From Candidatus Pelagibacter giovannonii (GTDB lineage Bacteria; Pseudomonadota; Alphaproteobacteria; Pelagibacterales; Pelagibacteraceae), in assembly GCF_012276695.1 (NCBI RefSeq), contig NZ_CP038852.1, forward strand, positions 558,001-622,000: a DNA stretch of 64,000 bases, read 5' to 3'. The notes beneath the pieces were generated by a model, which saw nothing but the letters and a program-made list of their open reading frames with translations, searched no databases and was not told the DNA's origin. A program made the translations under genes and the position numbers. Below, in pieces: positions 1-8,279 of the stretch (positions are counted from its first letter, which is position 1; the number at the start of each line of letters is the position of its first letter).

Positions 1-966
1 AATTTGTTGATAACCACTTCTGTCTGAATTAAAAGTAATTCGCTTTCCATCTGGTGAATAAGAGGGTGATGTATCAATTGATGGATGGTTAGTAATTCTT
101 TCAACTATTCTATTTTCAAGATCCATTGTATAAATATCAGAATTGCCATCTTTAGCAAAACTCATTATTATTTTTTTTCCATCAGGTGAAAATCTTGGAG
201 CAAAAGTCATACCAGGGAAGTCTCCCACTACTTCTTGCATTCCAGTTTCTATATCTAATAAATATACCCTGGGTAAATTTCTAAAATAAGAAAGATATGT
301 AACCATCTGATTTGTTGGACTAAATCTTGGTGTTAAAACTAATTCATTTCCAAGTGTTAAATATTTATTATTAAAACCATCTTGGTCCATTATTGCTAAT
401 TTTTTTATTCTTTTAGTTTTGGGACCTTCTTCAGAAACATATATTATTCTAGTATCAAAATAACCTTTTTCTCCAGTTAAGCGTTCATAAACTTTATCTG
501 TAATGATATGACCTACTCTTCTCCAGTTGCTAGGAACGGTAGTAAATGCTAAAGCCATCATTTCTTTTCCAGCTAAAACATCCCACAATCTAAATTCTAC
601 TCTTAGCTTTTCATCTAAAAACGTAACCTTGCCGGTTACTAAAGCTTGTGCTTTAATTAAATTCCAATCTTCAAACCTTGGTTTTAAATTAGCTACATCT
701 GGCTCTTGAAGAAATGCATTTTTATCTAATGGATTAAATAGACCAGATTGTCTTAAATTATTTTCGACAACCATTGAAATTTCAGATCCAAGATCTTCTT
801 TTTTTAAAATTTTTTTAAAATTTTCTTTTGATTCATTGTCTATTGATAAAGGGGACACAGCAACTGGTAGTGGATTTAAATTTCCTCTAGTAATATCAAC
901 CTCAATTAAAGCAAAAGCTTTTAAGGGAATAATAATAAGTAATATAAATAAATATCTTAATAACAT
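1..966 (-). CDS. tolB: Tol-Pal translocation protein TolB (C-terminus cut by window edge)
   Basis: Periplasmic beta-propeller protein of the Tol-Pal system, which links the inner membrane TolQRA motor to Pal and the outer membrane. The frame is open from an ATG at 966 to base 1 (322 codons, no stop), so the C-terminus lies outside the window. Residues 1-19 form a hydrophobic signal peptide ending KAFA. The N-terminal domain follows, then propeller blades with the repeated motif FSPxxxx / FSPDGKKI / YSPDGKRI in the last ~120 residues. It starts 2 bp after the tolA stop and is the last visible gene of a tolQ-R-A-B run; pal would be expected next, off the edge. Family assignment is secure from motifs and synteny. 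Confidence 0.95.
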   Translation of the reverse strand, partial: MLLRYLFILLIIIPLKAFALIEVDITRGNLNPLPVAVSPLSIDNESKENFKKILKKEDLGSEISMVVENNLRQSGLFNPLDKNAFLQEPDVANLKPRFEDWNLIKAQALVTGKVTFLDEKLRVEFRLWDVLAGKEMMALAFTTVPSNWRRVGHIITDKVYERLTGEKGYFDTRIIYVSEEGPKTKRIKKLAIMDQDGFNNKYLTLGNELVLTPRFSPTNQMVTYLSYFRNLPRVYLLDIETGMQEVVGDFPGMTFAPRFSPDGKKIIMSFAKDGNSDIYTMDLENRIVERITNHPSIDTSPSYSPDGKRITFNSDRSGYQQI

Positions 967-968
967 TT

Positions 969-1778
969 TTATCCTTCTAACATTTCTCTAGCATCAAAGT
1001 TTAGCTGCATATCTTTCCATCTTTCATACCCTGAGCTAGGTACTCTAAGAGGTTGGCAAAGTTTTATAGCCCTTAATGCACTTTCAGCTAATACTTTATA
1101 AAATCCCTGTCCAGGCCTATTCATTCTAGCATGATCAAGAATTTCTGTTTTTATAATAGAGCCATCTGGCTTTAATTGTAACTTAATTCTAACTAATAAA
1201 TCTTCGTTAAACGGTAACCCTAAAGGAATACTCCAACAGCCAAAAATTTGAGCTTTTAGAGCATCTTCTTCGCTTAATGTTAATCCAGCAAAATCCATTT
1301 CTTTATCTTGATCTTGAGTAACTTTATCTAGTTTTTTATTTGTTTCTGCACTTTCAGTCTTAGACTTATCAATTAATGCCGCAATACTATTGGTATCAAA
1401 TAGTTCTTTTTTTTCAAATTCTGAAATTTGTTTAATTTCTGTCTCTTCTTTTTCAGGATTTTGTTTTTCATCTTTAATTTTCTTTATTTTTTCTATTTTT
1501 TCATCTGGTAATGGAACGGCATCTGGCTTTTGTTTTTTTATTTTTTTTGGTGGTGCCTGTTCAGAAACTAATTTTTTTTCTTTTTCTTTAACTTTCTCTA
1601 TTATTTTTTTTGCCTTAGGTGCAAAAGGAATGTTAGTTTTGTCTGTGATCTGAATTAGCTCAACTGATATAATTGGGGGAAGATCAATCGGTTTTTTAAC
1701 AAGGAATGGTAAACTCATAGCTGTAATTATCACAAGAAATATATGAAGCCCAAAAGAAATGGCAATATTTCTATTCAC
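969..1778 (-). CDS. tolA: TolA-like / TonB-type energy transducer of the Tol system
   Basis: 269 aa. Residues ~6-25 form a single N-terminal membrane anchor (FGLHIFLVIITAMSLPFL), followed by a long Lys/Glu/Pro-rich periplasmic linker (about residues 50-165). The C-terminal domain (~175-269) has LKPDGSI and a region of Arg/Cys residues typical of TolA/TonB C-domains. TolA couples the TolQR proton channel to TolB/Pal. It sits between tolR (5 bp upstream) and tolB (2 bp downstream). The sequence is poorly conserved, as is usual for TolA; the call rests on domain architecture and operon position. Confidence 0.88.
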   Translation of the reverse strand: MNRNIAISFGLHIFLVIITAMSLPFLVKKPIDLPPIISVELIQITDKTNIPFAPKAKKIIEKVKEKEKKLVSEQAPPKKIKKQKPDAVPLPDEKIEKIKKIKDEKQNPEKEETEIKQISEFEKKELFDTNSIAALIDKSKTESAETNKKLDKVTQDQDKEMDFAGLTLSEEDALKAQIFGCWSIPLGLPFNEDLLVRIKLQLKPDGSIIKTEILDHARMNRPGQGFYKVLAESALRAIKLCQPLRVPSSGYERWKDMQLNFDAREMLEG

Positions 1779-1783
1779 TTTAT

Positions 1784-2200
1784 TTACCTTTCTTTGTATG
1801 GCTCAGAAATTAATGCTACTTTAGTAAAACCAGATCCAGACAGCATCCCCATTATTTCTAAAACTCTACCATAGTTTATTGATTTGTCTCCTCGGACATA
1901 AATTCTAGTATCTGTTCTATTTTTAGATACGGCTAAAATTTTTGCTATTATTTTATCATACTCAACTTTAGACTCTTGAATAAATATTTCACCTTTAGAG
2001 TTTATAGATAATGTTAATGGTTCTAATTCCTCAGGTAATGAGTCCGCGGAGCTTTCGGGTAAATCTACTTGTATTCCAACTGTTAATAATGGTGCTGTTA
2101 CCATAAATATAATTAATAATACCAACATTACATCTACAAAAGGAGTAACATTTATTTCACTCATGGGTTCTTTAGATGAACGGTTGAGTTTAAAAGCCAT
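1784..2200 (-). CDS. tolR: TolR, ExbD/TolR-family proton-channel subunit
   Basis: 138 aa inner-membrane protein. One transmembrane helix near residues 21-42 begins with the family signature NVTPFVDVMLVLLIIFM; Asp23 within the helix is the conserved proton-conducting residue. A periplasmic alpha/beta domain follows (~60-138), with YVRGDKSINYGRV near its end. It works with TolQ to energise TolA. It starts 1 bp after the tolQ stop, so it is surely co-transcribed and probably translationally coupled. Confidence 0.95.
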   Translation of the reverse strand: MAFKLNRSSKEPMSEINVTPFVDVMLVLLIIFMVTAPLLTVGIQVDLPESSADSLPEELEPLTLSINSKGEIFIQESKVEYDKIIAKILAVSKNRTDTRIYVRGDKSINYGRVLEIMGMLSGSGFTKVALISEPYKER

Positions 2201-2201
2201 T

Positions 2202-2876
2202 TTATATTATTGATAAAAATCTTTTAGAAAAATTTTCTAATCTTTGTGAATATTTTTTTGAATCGTTATTAAATTTATTGTAAGCAACAACCGCAGGTAT
2301 TGCAGCCAATAATCCAAGAGCAGTTGCGAATAAGGCTTCAGCTATTCCTGGTGCTACAATTGCCAAACTTGTATTTCTTGAAATTGCTATAGATTGAAAT
2401 GAGTTCATTATTCCCCATACAGTTCCGAACAAACCTATAAAAGGTGCTGTCGAACCAACTGTTGCTAAAAAAGTAAAACCTTTGTCTATTTTTGAAATTT
2501 GTTTTTCAATATTAACCTCGAGTATACTTGTCATTCTTTCATTTAAGTTAGTTTTACTTTTGGCTTTTAATAAACTTTGCATTGTATCTTTAAACAGTAA
2601 AGCTGTTGGGTTTTCTACGTCAGCTGGCAAACTATTATAAAAAGTTTCTGCTGATTTTGATTTCCAAAATTTTTCTTCAAATTCTTCAGATTCTAGATTG
2701 ATTTTTTTAAATAGTCTAAATTTTTCAATAATGACAGCCCATGAGTATATAGAGCAACCAATCAACATAAGTATTACTGACTTTACAATAAAGTCTGCTC
2801 TTAAAAATAAACTCCACAAAGAAAAATCGGTATTCGAGGCAAGACCTACTGCTTGAGATGTAATATCAGCTTCCAT
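2202..2876 (-). CDS. tolQ: TolQ, MotA/TolQ/ExbB proton channel protein
   Basis: 224 aa inner-membrane protein with about three membrane helices (residues ~28-48, ~135-160, ~175-198). The segment ATVGSTAPFIGLFGTVWGIM is the diagnostic ExbB/TolQ motif. It forms the proton channel with TolR. First gene of the tolQRAB run. The 53-bp gap to the upstream nuclease gene holds a short AT-rich inverted repeat but no clear promoter. In many alphaproteobacteria ybgC and ruvAB lie between ruvC and tolQ; here they are absent. Confidence 0.95.
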   Translation of the reverse strand: MEADITSQAVGLASNTDFSLWSLFLRADFIVKSVILMLIGCSIYSWAVIIEKFRLFKKINLESEEFEEKFWKSKSAETFYNSLPADVENPTALLFKDTMQSLLKAKSKTNLNERMTSILEVNIEKQISKIDKGFTFLATVGSTAPFIGLFGTVWGIMNSFQSIAISRNTSLAIVAPGIAEALFATALGLLAAIPAVVAYNKFNNDSKKYSQRLENFSKRFLSII

Positions 2877-2929
2877 ATTTAAGGTTTCACACTTAAATGT
2901 GTCATGAATTTGACTTTTAAAGTCTTTAT

Positions 2930-3424
2930 TTATTCTTCTAATTTGTAAGTTTCGTAATAAAAGCTAGCAATTAATATTGCATCAGCTTTATTTGAGTCTT
3001 TTTTTCTTGATAATTCTGATGAAAAATAAGGAAATACCTCTATTGCTTTTGTCCTACTGGCATCTTTTTCTGAATTAATAAGATTAAAATACTTTTTCCA
3101 TTTTGTCGGTCTCACAAAGTACATTGGTAATTGCATTGCAGAACAGATTCCTTTTAAAATACCAAAGGATTGTCCAAAATTAAACATACTAGTAACACCT
3201 TGACCTGGCATAGCTGATACTTGTTCAATTATAACTTTGATATCTTCCTTTTTTATATCTCTAATTCTTGAAGAAATTTCATAATAAATTTGAGCACCAT
3301 TAACTTGTTTTTTATTTTTTTTTCCTTCTGGCATGTTTGGCATTTCAATGACGTCGATTATTTTACCATCTTGAAAAAAACAAATAGAACCTGTTATTCC
3401 CGGATCTATTCCAATAATAAGCAT
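2930..3424 (-). CDS. RuvC-like Holliday-junction resolvase, phage/short type
   Basis: 164 aa RNase H-fold nuclease. IGIDPG places the first catalytic acid at Asp7; VIIEQVSAMPGQG gives the second at Glu67; the C-terminal KKDSNKADAILI gives Asp143/Asp148. These match the D-E-D-D pattern of RuvC, but the surrounding text (VSAMPGQGVTSMFNFGQSFG) resembles the short RuvC-like proteins common in phages rather than canonical RuvC. The start codon overlaps the yebC stop by 1 bp, in the place where ruvC follows yebC in most alphaproteobacteria. Inference: it acts as the cell's junction resolvase, or a relative of it. ruvA and ruvB do not follow. Confidence 0.85.
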   Translation of the reverse strand: MLIIGIDPGITGSICFFQDGKIIDVIEMPNMPEGKKNKKQVNGAQIYYEISSRIRDIKKEDIKVIIEQVSAMPGQGVTSMFNFGQSFGILKGICSAMQLPMYFVRPTKWKKYFNLINSEKDASRTKAIEVFPYFSSELSRKKDSNKADAILIASFYYETYKLEE

Positions 3425-4149
3425 TAACTATTCTTAAAATTTATATTTGAATAAACACTTTGAACATCATCATCGTCTTCTAATGTTTCTAAAAACTCTA
3501 CTGCAGCTTCCACTTTATCTTTTTCAACATCTACACTATTTAAGGGAACCCATTCAATTTCTGTTGAAATAAAATTTGCAATTGTTTTTTCTAAGTTTTT
3601 TTTTACATTATAAATTTCACTCATAGGACATTGAATTTCATGAAATTCATCATTTGAAATACACTCATCTGCACCAGATTCAATTGCTAGTTCAAAAATT
3701 TGTTCATCTGATATTTCTTTTTTATCAATTTTAATAATCCCTAACTGATTAAAGTTATGTGAAGCAGAACCCTGTGTTCCTAAATTGCCACCACTTTTTA
3801 CAAATATAGATCTAACATTAGAAGCTGTTCTGTTTTTATTGTCAGTTAATGCTTCTACGATCACTGCTATTTTGTCTGGGCCAAATCCTTCATATCTTAA
3901 ATTTTCATAATTTGTTTCAGAGTTAGCTGAAGATTTGGCAATAGCTCTTTCAATATTATCTTTTGGCATGTTGGCTGATTTTGCTGCTTGAATTGCAGAT
4001 CTAAGTCTTGGGTTCATCGCAGGATCTTTATCACCTAGTTTTGCTGCTACACTTATCTCTTTAGATAATTTTGAAAATACTTTAGATCTTTGTTTGTCTG
4101 CTTTTCCTTTAGAGTGTTTTATACTTGCCCATTTAGAATGACCCGACAT
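3424..4149 (-). CDS. yebC: YebC/PmpR family protein (TACO1-like)
   Basis: 241 aa, the full family length. The start MSGHSKWASIKHSKGKADK is the invariant YebC N-terminus, followed by NPRLRSAI and the acidic C-terminus EDDDDVQSVYSN. The family was long annotated as a transcription regulator; some members help ribosomes translate difficult motifs such as proline runs. Next to the RuvC-like gene (1-bp overlap), a pairing conserved across bacteria. Confidence 0.96.
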   Translation of the reverse strand: MSGHSKWASIKHSKGKADKQRSKVFSKLSKEISVAAKLGDKDPAMNPRLRSAIQAAKSANMPKDNIERAIAKSSANSETNYENLRYEGFGPDKIAVIVEALTDNKNRTASNVRSIFVKSGGNLGTQGSASHNFNQLGIIKIDKKEISDEQIFELAIESGADECISNDEFHEIQCPMSEIYNVKKNLEKTIANFISTEIEWVPLNSVDVEKDKVEAAVEFLETLEDDDDVQSVYSNINFKNS

Positions 4150-4154
4150 AATAA

Positions 4155-4961
4155 TTATTGAGAATTTTTTAACTCTCCTCCATATATAAAATTTTTTACA
4201 GTTTGTGCTAACCCTGTTTCTATATCACATTCAACGATCACACCACACAAACTAGCTTCACCAATTGCTGGAAAGTGCTTTGTGGACTTTTTTTTTAAAA
4301 ACCTATTAATTGAATTATCTTTATTCATTCCAATAACAGAGTCGTAGTCACCACACATTCCTGCATCAGTTTGATAAGCAGTACCACCTTTTAATACTCT
4401 TGCATCATTTGTTGGAATATGTGTGTGAGTTCCAACAACCAACGTTGCTTTGCCATCAAAAAAATGACCCATAGCTGCTTTTTCACTTGTTATTTCTCCG
4501 TGAAAATCGACTAATAGAAAATCATAATCTTCTTTGAGCTTATATTTTTTCATAAATTTTTCAGCTGCTTCAAATACATCTTCACATTTCTTCATAAAAA
4601 CATTTCCCATCAAGTTAAGCACTCCCACTCTCATTTCATTTTTAGCAGTAAATATTCCAAAGCCTTTACCTGGAGATGGCTCAAATAAATTTTTTGGTCT
4701 AAGAAGTCGATTTTCTTTTTCAATATGAGACATCGTTTCTTTCTGATCCCACACATGATTACCCGTTGTAATAACATCTACACCACAATTAAAAAAATCT
4801 TTACATATTTCCTCTGTAAGACCAACACCTGAGTCAGCTGCATTCTCACCATTAACAACTACAAAATCGATTTTTTCGTCTTTAATTTTTGATAGTAAAT
4901 TATTCAGAACCATCGACCGTCCTGAAATTCCAACTACATCACCTAAGAAAAGTATTTTCAT
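4155..4961 (-). CDS. YmdB-family metallophosphoesterase
   Basis: 268 aa. Metal-binding motifs are in the canonical order: LGDVVG (residue ~7), NGENAADSGVGL (~40), TTGNHVWDQKE (~67), DFHGEITSEKAAMGHFFDGK and VGTHTHIPTND. This is the TIGR00282/YmdB class of cyclic-nucleotide phosphodiesterases (Bacillus YmdB hydrolyses cAMP/cGMP). Its role here is unknown. The start overlaps the 3' end of the upstream cyclo-ligase gene by 4 bp, giving translational coupling. Confidence 0.9.
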   Translation of the reverse strand: MKILFLGDVVGISGRSMVLNNLLSKIKDEKIDFVVVNGENAADSGVGLTEEICKDFFNCGVDVITTGNHVWDQKETMSHIEKENRLLRPKNLFEPSPGKGFGIFTAKNEMRVGVLNLMGNVFMKKCEDVFEAAEKFMKKYKLKEDYDFLLVDFHGEITSEKAAMGHFFDGKATLVVGTHTHIPTNDARVLKGGTAYQTDAGMCGDYDSVIGMNKDNSINRFLKKKSTKHFPAIGEASLCGVIVECDIETGLAQTVKNFIYGGELKNSQ

Positions 4962-5503
4962 TTTATAGTATGTTTATTTGTTACAATATAATCTAATTTT
5001 TGATCATACATATTAGTTGGCACTTTATCAATTTCTTGAACTGAAAAAGCTAAACCTATCTTTATGATATTTTTTTTTTTTGATAATTTTTCAATTAACC
5101 TATCGTAGTATCCACTACCATATCCAAGTCTGTTTAAATTTTTATCAAATGCTACCAAGGGAATTAACAAAACATCAGGGTAAACTATATTTTTAGCTTC
5201 TGGTTCAGGTATCCCATATTTATTTATTTTTAAAGGCTCAAAGAATGACCATGAATAAAAATCCATTTGAAAGTTTTTCTTAATTATGGGCAAAGAAATA
5301 TTAAATTTATTTTTTTTAAATTTTCTTAATAGTGCCAAGTCATCTATCTCAAAATTTACTGGATAGTATCCACCTATAACTTTATTGGTTATTTTTTCTC
5401 TTTTAAGAATTTTTATGATTTGATTAAAGTTGAGCTGAATATTTTTTGTATTAAATTTTTGTCTAACTTTAAGAATTTTCTTTCTTAATTCAGATTTTAA
5501 CAC
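4958..5503 (-). CDS. 5-formyltetrahydrofolate cyclo-ligase
   Basis: 181 aa. Converts 5-formyl-THF to 5,10-methenyl-THF using ATP, returning stored folate to one-carbon metabolism. The family motif GYGSGYYDRLIEKL lies near residue 130 and PLVAFD just before it. A run of 12 T (5070-5081) inside the gene is read in frame, a useful contrast with the interrupted genes of the island. Lies 4 bp downstream of zapA, a common pairing. Confidence 0.93.
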   Translation of the reverse strand: MLKSELRKKILKVRQKFNTKNIQLNFNQIIKILKREKITNKVIGGYYPVNFEIDDLALLRKFKKNKFNISLPIIKKNFQMDFYSWSFFEPLKINKYGIPEPEAKNIVYPDVLLIPLVAFDKNLNRLGYGSGYYDRLIEKLSKKKNIIKIGLAFSVQEIDKVPTNMYDQKLDYIVTNKHTIK

Positions 5504-5507
5504 AAAT

Positions 5508-5954
5508 CTACTGAATTGGATTTTCTAAATTTGCTTTTTCGACAAAATTTTCAATTTCATCTGCAGCTGTTTCGATTAATTTTTCATAATCTTCTTTATT
5601 TTTTTCTATTTCTTTTTTAAAACTCTCATGATCTTGTTGTAATTCTTTCATCTCATCTTCTTTTTTATCTCTATAATCATAAACTAATGATTTCAATTCT
5701 CTAAATTTATTTGATAAATTTTGTAATTCAATTTTTTTTTGTTCTACCTTTTTTTTAGTTTCAAAATATTCATCCATTATTTGAACTGAAGTGATCAATA
5801 GAAGTTTATTTTCTCCTATGTTGCCCAGGTCATTCTTTAAATTATTAAATTTTTCATTAATATGAGTTAACAATTCTTCCAAATGTTCTTCCTGACCATC
5901 ATCACAAGATAATAAAAATTCCTTACCATTAAATTTAATATTTACATTTGCCAT
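5508..5954 (-). CDS. zapA: Cell division protein ZapA
   Basis: 148 aa. The N-terminal globular domain (VNIKFNGKEFLLSCDDGQE) and a long helix with LLITSVQIMDEYFE are typical of ZapA, which bundles FtsZ protofilaments. The C-terminal ~80 residues are a charged coiled coil, longer than E. coli ZapA but common in alphaproteobacteria. It overlaps the upstream coiled-coil gene by 13 bp. Confidence 0.9.
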   Translation of the reverse strand: MANVNIKFNGKEFLLSCDDGQEEHLEELLTHINEKFNNLKNDLGNIGENKLLLITSVQIMDEYFETKKKVEQKKIELQNLSNKFRELKSLVYDYRDKKEDEMKELQQDHESFKKEIEKNKEDYEKLIETAADEIENFVEKANLENPIQ

Positions 5955-6265
5955 TTGTCTATTTCCTCTAATAAAGTATCTGTTTCTTGATTTAATTCAT
6001 CTATTTTTTCTGAAAATTCTGTCTCTTTTTTTTGTTCTTCTATTTTTTGCTGGTTAATATCTTCTAATTTCTGATTGAGAACTTTATATTCACTTTCTAA
6101 ATTTTGATATTTTTCTTCTATTTGTTTTTTTTCAATTTCTAATTGATTTTTTTGAATGTTTAAGTTTTCTAAATTAGACTTTAGCGTTGGGTTTTGTAAA
6201 TTTAAACTCTTCAATTTATTAAGTGCAAAACTAAGCTTTTTTTCTTTTTCACTGTCTGTTTTCAT
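5942..6265 (-). CDS. Small coiled-coil protein upstream of zapA (DUF4164-like position)
   Basis: 107 aa, almost entirely charged heptad-like sequence (Glu, Lys, Gln, Leu), predicted to be one continuous coiled coil with no membrane segment or catalytic motif. A similar short coiled-coil gene (DUF4164) sits between tkt and zapA in other alphaproteobacteria, so a role with ZapA in division is a reasonable guess from position. Sequence alone gives no function. Confidence 0.75.
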   Translation of the reverse strand: MKTDSEKEKKLSFALNKLKSLNLQNPTLKSNLENLNIQKNQLEIEKKQIEEKYQNLESEYKVLNQKLEDINQQKIEEQKKETEFSEKIDELNQETDTLLEEIDKWQM

Positions 6266-6318
6266 ATATATATATTTATATTATTAAATTGAGTCTTCTA
6301 AGTCTAGATAGGATATTT

Positions 6319-8277
6319 TTGAACAAATTACATAAAGATTTATCAAACGCAATAAGGTTTTTATCGATAGATGCTGTACAAAAAGCAAATTCAGGTCATC
6401 CTGGAATGCCAATGGGTATGGCAGACGTAGCAACGGTTTTGTTTAAAAATTTTCTTAGATTTAATCCAAAAAATCCTAACTGGCTAAATAGAGACAGATT
6501 TGTTTTATCTGCTGGTCATGGATCTATGCTTCTTTACTCTTTATTGCATTTAACTGGGTACAAAAGTATTTCCCTGAATGATATTAAAAACTTCAGACAG
6601 TTAAAGTCTATTTGTGCGGGTCACCCCGAATATCACCCTGGCACTGGTATTGAAACTACAACGGGTCCCCTTGGGCAAGGAATTGCTAATTCAGTTGGGT
6701 TTGCTATTGCAGAAGAAATTTTAAAGAAAAAACTAGGTAAAGAAATAATAAACCATAAAACTTATGTTTTAGCTGGGGACGGATGCTTAATGGAAGGCAT
6801 TAGCCATGAAGCAATGAGTTTAGCAGGACACTTAAAGTTAAAAAATCTGGTTATGCTTTTTGATAACAACTCAATATCAATTGATGGGCCAACTAGTTTG
6901 GCAGTTTCAGATAATTTCAAAAAGAGATTTGAAAGTTATGGTTGGGACTACATGCTGATTAATGGTCATAACGAAAAAGAAATTTTTGCAGCATTAAAAA
7001 AAGTTCAAAATGCAAAAAAACCAACTGTTATTTCATGCAAAACAAAAATTGGTTATGGCTCACCTAACAAGTCTGGTAAAGCCTCTTCGCACGGTAGTCC
7101 AATTGGTTTAGATGAAATCAAATTAGTTAGAAAAGTGCTAGATTGGAAGCACGAACCTTTTGAGGTTCCTAAAAATATTTTAAATGAATGGAGAAAGATT
7201 GGTAATAAAGGTGTAAAACTTGATTCTGCGTGGAGTAAAATTTATAAAAGAAAAAAAAATTTAGTAGATAAAGTCTTTAAAAATAATTTCTCTAAAGCTT
7301 TAAAAAGTGAAAAGCAAAATTCTCTTAAGGAAAACAAAAGTTTAGCCTCAAGAAAAGCTTCTGAACTAATCCTTAATGCTCTTACGAAAGAAAATAATAC
7401 ATTAATTGGTGGTTCAGCTGATTTAGCGGGATCCAACAATACTAAAACCAAATATCATAATGCTATTAATTTTGGTAATTTTAATGGTGATTATATTCAC
7501 TATGGGGTTAGAGAGCACGCCATGTCTGGAATAATGAATGGATTAGCGCTTCATAGTAAATTTATTCCATATGGGGGTACTTTTTTAATATTTTCTGATT
7601 ATTGTAAACCATCCATTCGATTATCTGCTTTGATGCAACAACGTGTTATTTATGTAATGACCCATGATTCAATTGGCTTAGGTGAAGATGGACCAACACA
7701 CCAACCTATAGAACAGCTTTCTGGGTTAAGATCTATTCCTAATTTAAATGTTTTTAGACCAGCAGATAGAATGGAAACTATCGAATGTTGGGAATTATCA
7801 TTAAAAAACTTAAAGACACCAAGTGTGTTATCTTTAACTAGACAAAATCTTGAACCTATTAGAAAAAAATATTCAAATATAAACAAATGTTCTTTCGGAG
7901 CTTACGAGGTTTTAAGAACTAATAAAAAAATTAATTTAACAATATTTGCTAGTGGTTCTGAGGTTAATTTAGCAATTGAGACTAGCCATAAATTAGCCAA
8001 AGATAAGATATATTCTAAAGTAGTTTCAGTGCCATGCCAAGATATTTTTGATTTACAATCAAAATCATATAAGAAAAAAATTCTTTATGAAGCCAAATTT
8101 AAAATATCTATTGAAGCTGCTTCAACAGATTGTTGGAAAAAATACATTGGTACTGAAGGTTTAGCTTTTGGAATTGATACATTTGGTAAAAGTGCACCAT
8201 ACAAAGAAATTTATGAATATTTTAGATTAACAGTTAAAAATATTTCACAAAAAACTAAAAAACTAATAAAGAGTTAA
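6319..8277 (+). CDS. tkt: Transketolase
   Basis: TPP-dependent enzyme of the non-oxidative pentose phosphate pathway. Motifs: SGHPGMPMGMA, TTGPLGQG, the TPP-binding GDGCLMEGISHEA...DNN, the pyrimidine-domain GVREHAMSGIMNGLALH, and DSIGLGEDGPTHQP. I place the start at TTG 6319 (about 652 aa) because AGGA at 6310-6313 is 5 nt upstream and the protein then begins NKLHKDLSNAIRF, as in relatives. An in-frame TTG at 6289 would add 10 residues. Divergent from the zapA operon and first of a tkt-gap-pgk-fba run with 2-bp gaps or 1-bp overlap. Confidence 0.96.
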   Translation: MNKLHKDLSNAIRFLSIDAVQKANSGHPGMPMGMADVATVLFKNFLRFNPKNPNWLNRDRFVLSAGHGSMLLYSLLHLTGYKSISLNDIKNFRQLKSICAGHPEYHPGTGIETTTGPLGQGIANSVGFAIAEEILKKKLGKEIINHKTYVLAGDGCLMEGISHEAMSLAGHLKLKNLVMLFDNNSISIDGPTSLAVSDNFKKRFESYGWDYMLINGHNEKEIFAALKKVQNAKKPTVISCKTKIGYGSPNKSGKASSHGSPIGLDEIKLVRKVLDWKHEPFEVPKNILNEWRKIGNKGVKLDSAWSKIYKRKKNLVDKVFKNNFSKALKSEKQNSLKENKSLASRKASELILNALTKENNTLIGGSADLAGSNNTKTKYHNAINFGNFNGDYIHYGVREHAMSGIMNGLALHSKFIPYGGTFLIFSDYCKPSIRLSALMQQRVIYVMTHDSIGLGEDGPTHQPIEQLSGLRSIPNLNVFRPADRMETIECWELSLKNLKTPSVLSLTRQNLEPIRKKYSNINKCSFGAYEVLRTNKKINLTIFASGSEVNLAIETSHKLAKDKIYSKVVSVPCQDIFDLQSKSYKKKILYEAKFKISIEAASTDCWKKYIGTEGLAFGIDTFGKSAPYKEIYEYFRLTVKNISQKTKKLIKS

Positions 8278-8279
8278 AT

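Noticed and set aside
1390..1653. Plus-strand open frame opposite tolA
   Set aside because: It mirrors the Lys/Glu-rich TolA linker as a Phe/Ser-rich shadow; tolA is clearly the real gene.
2912..2930. Hairpin GACTTT-T-AAAGTC followed by T-rich sequence
   Set aside because: It would terminate plus-strand transcription, but all nearby genes are on the minus strand; in the minus direction no T-tract follows.
5504..5507. Possible 6S RNA between zapA and the cyclo-ligase gene
   Set aside because: This is the classic ssrS position, but the gap is only 4 bp, so the RNA must be encoded elsewhere.
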